From: Dipylidium caninum
Taxonomy: Eukaryota; Platyhelminthes; Cestoda; Cyclophyllidea; Dipylidiidae
Direction: 5' to 3'
Length of the DNA: 64,000 nt
Assembly: GCA_017562135.1 (NCBI GenBank)
Contig: QEYB01000406.1
Span: 124,001 to 188,000, forward strand
Of this stretch, positions 61,861 through 64,000 are shown in pieces. Numbering within the stretch: position 1 is the first letter of the stretch; the number at the start of each line of letters is the position of its first letter. A model generated the notes under the pieces. That model was given only the letters and a program-made list of their open reading frames with translations, searched no databases and had not been told where the DNA came from. The translations under genes and the position numbers were made by a program.

Positions 61861-64000
61861 TCGTTGCCGTTATGTTTTCACATAGTGGTTGTTGGCAGGA
61901 GGGGCGGAAAGATTAATGGATGATCAAACCTTGAGCTAACCATAAGTTTTTTAAATGAAGTTTTGGATTAGAAGTGTATCCTGGAGTTGTCTTTTTATCC
62001 ACCCATCTGCTTGCTTGTTTTCGATTGTTACACAAAATCCACTTTTCACCACAAGTGCTGATTTGATGGAAAAGTGGCAGCAACGAAGATACAGTTGCTT
62101 CAGTTCGTACGGCGGGTACATATCATTTTACCGTCCGCAGATGTTATAACACGGTCGTATGATGGCAAGTTCCTAGTTTAGATTCAAGTTCACGATTATT
62201 TTCGTGTCCGGATTGGTTTCCATAGCCGTCGACCTTACTCCCCCCTCCTTGCATCCTCGAGGCGCCTTGGCGACACTCAGAAACTTATTAGAACCAACGT
62301 CGAACACTTCTTAAATAGTATATCCATCTCCGAATGCCTCAATAGTTTCCTTCGAATCTCCAGCTGCGCTATTATTCAACAGGAAGAGTAAATGTAAATC
62401 GCGCTTTGTTCCCATCTGGTTTCTGGGAAAGCTAAAATAGACATGGGGTACAAACACAAAAAAGTTGCAGGAAATTAAATCAGACTTTATAAATAAAAAT
62501 AGCGCTGTTTCTCTCTGTCAGTCTCAGGTGGATACAGACTAAACAAAACGCCCGTCTCATAGTTTCCAACTTGCTACAACGACAATAGCGACGGTTAATT
62601 CCTGCGCAAAGACGGAGCCGCCTTTATCCTGCCTCCGTACGCCGGACGGTCCGCCCACAGATGGCGACGTGATTCTCGCAGTGCACAGAAAATGCGTGTG
62701 TTCTTATTTTAGCCACCTCCGAATTGTCAGCGCGTGGGTGCGCAACTTTGATTCCACTCTGCGAGTTCAGACCCGTTTCATTGTGAATAGCTTTCGAGAA
62801 CAAACTTTTTCGTATTAGAGCTAAGGAAGTGCCAATCAAACCCAGTTAGAATGACACGGGTCGCTCCGGCCTTGACATGGCTACCGTAGCGAGAAGCCCA
62901 TCGTCACATTCCAGGTGTGATGAGAATTAGTTGACAATGGCAAGTGGTGTCTCTATCAAGTGATTTTCCGCTCCACTTTATGTTAAAAGTCCTCTCGACT
63001 CGATAGTTCTTCATCGAGGGGAATTTCACAGCCTCGTGGTTAGTCCGACCCTACCACTGACAGTTTGCTCTGTCCCATCATTCCACAGACTTTCTCGAAC
63101 GCATTTAACTGAACATCGCGCCTGTTTCGTGGAGAAAAGGGTGCCACTGAGCTGTCATTCAAGTTGGATCCTCCTTTCAAACTTTCCTAATGTCGAGTTG
63201 TCATGTGACTTCCACTTCAACCCCATCGCCCTGTGACTGCATTGCATCGGGGGCTTCCCACTCCTCGGTTGAATACGATGCCGCGTATAAAAATTACGTT
63301 GTCTCACAATCATTTAAGTAGAAGTGTTGCAGCAGCTATGCCCTTCACATCTCTCCCCGAAGCAAGTATAGACGGCTGTTCACTGGAGCATTGACGGCCT
63401 CTTTTTCACCGTCTCTCGACTTCCCCTACTTATACTCGTAAATACCATGAAGGAAACCCTACGAGGCCGATACAATCGGATATGCGGGATGGAAATGCTA
63501 GGACCAATTGTGAAAACTTGGTAGCAAACGGGAAGCCAATTCCTGGCATGATGAGTGAAGGCGCGGAGGTGGAAAGTGATAGGTGGGAAGAGAGTGACTC
63601 GTCCAGCGAGTATGATTAAGATGGTCTTGCAGTGAAATGTCACCTTTCACATTAAGTGGCCTCCAAAATGACGTGGGTCGTGTTTCAGCGCGGTCGACAA
63701 GATTACGAACGTTTAGGCCATCGAGGTTGACGTGTTCTTTCTATCAGCATTTCGTGGTGGAGTGGAGGAGAGTCGTCGACTCCACTGCGTCTCACGCCGA
63801 GCCCCTTAACGGGAGGGGAACTACTCTTCGTGGTCAGTGTATTAACTGTTCATACTGGCGGCCTTTGTCGCTTGCACAAACAACCTACTCGAGACTTTTC
63901 TGGGAGACATTTTACGTGCACTGTAAAATCATTTATATTAAAAAAAAAACGCGCACAAGCAACAAAATTTTACAAAATTGTGACGTCTCATAAAAAAATG

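Larger units (their letters stand above)
60741..64000. other. Right flank: transposon remnant, one broken ORF, otherwise no gene
   Basis: An AATAAA at 61434-61439 is the first canonical signal found after the kinase stop, about 690 nt away. A minus-strand frame pair at 60905-61245 and a mariner remnant near 61565-61850 are described separately. From 61.9 to 64 kb no frame has a recognisable domain. Confidence 0.5.

Overview
The window is nuclear DNA from a multicellular eukaryote, most likely a flatworm and probably a tapeworm. The protein-coding genes are animal genes split by GT-AG introns that range from 34 nt to about 4 kb. A 34-nt intron in the mitochondrial ribosomal protein gene, next to introns of 71, 78, 85 and 87 nt, fits what is known of taeniid cestodes, where very short introns and a class near 70-80 nt are common. 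No bacterial operon, CRISPR array or rRNA was seen, and no convincing tRNA. The species is not established from sequence alone.

Layout from left to right. (1) About 2.5-7.7 kb, minus strand: three exons of the kinase domain of a G-protein-coupled-receptor kinase (GRK2/3 type). Its ends were not found and must lie in undetected small exons or outside the window. (2) About 7.7-17.2 kb: no supported gene. (3) 17.2-19.5 kb: TSR2 (plus, single exon) and MRPL44 (minus, six exons rebuilt to 330 aa), arranged tail to tail only 89 nt apart. (4) 19.5-32.6 kb: a long T-rich stretch with no supported gene. (5) 32.6-41.7 kb, plus strand: a Pipsqueak-type HTH transcription factor (two exons, 619 aa), then after only 258 nt aspartyl aminopeptidase DNPEP (four exons, 485 aa, all metal ligands present). 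(6) 41.7-47.9 kb: intergenic DNA rich in simple repeats and alternating purine/pyrimidine tracts. (7) 47.9-56.8 kb: a large imperfect inverted repeat with two arms of about 3.5-3.7 kb around a 1.7 kb spacer, including a 351-bp block that is identical in both arms. Related repeat fragments lie in the spacer and just outside the right arm. (8) 58.1-60.7 kb, plus strand: a divergent CaMKI-like kinase (seven exons, 328 aa) with no glycine loop and with DAA in place of DFG. (9) 60.7-64 kb: a decayed mariner transposon remnant and an unexplained, frame-broken minus-strand ORF.

The genes do not form a pathway. Their products act in receptor desensitisation (GRK), small-subunit ribosome assembly (TSR2), mitochondrial translation (MRPL44), transcription (psq factor), peptide turnover (DNPEP) and calcium/calmodulin-type signalling or scaffolding (CaMKI-like). 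The observations most worth following are the palindrome with its identical core, the operon-like spacing of the psq factor and DNPEP, and the degenerate CaMKI-like kinase. Exon boundaries were read by eye from reading frame, splice consensus and remembered family sequence; RNA-seq would settle them.
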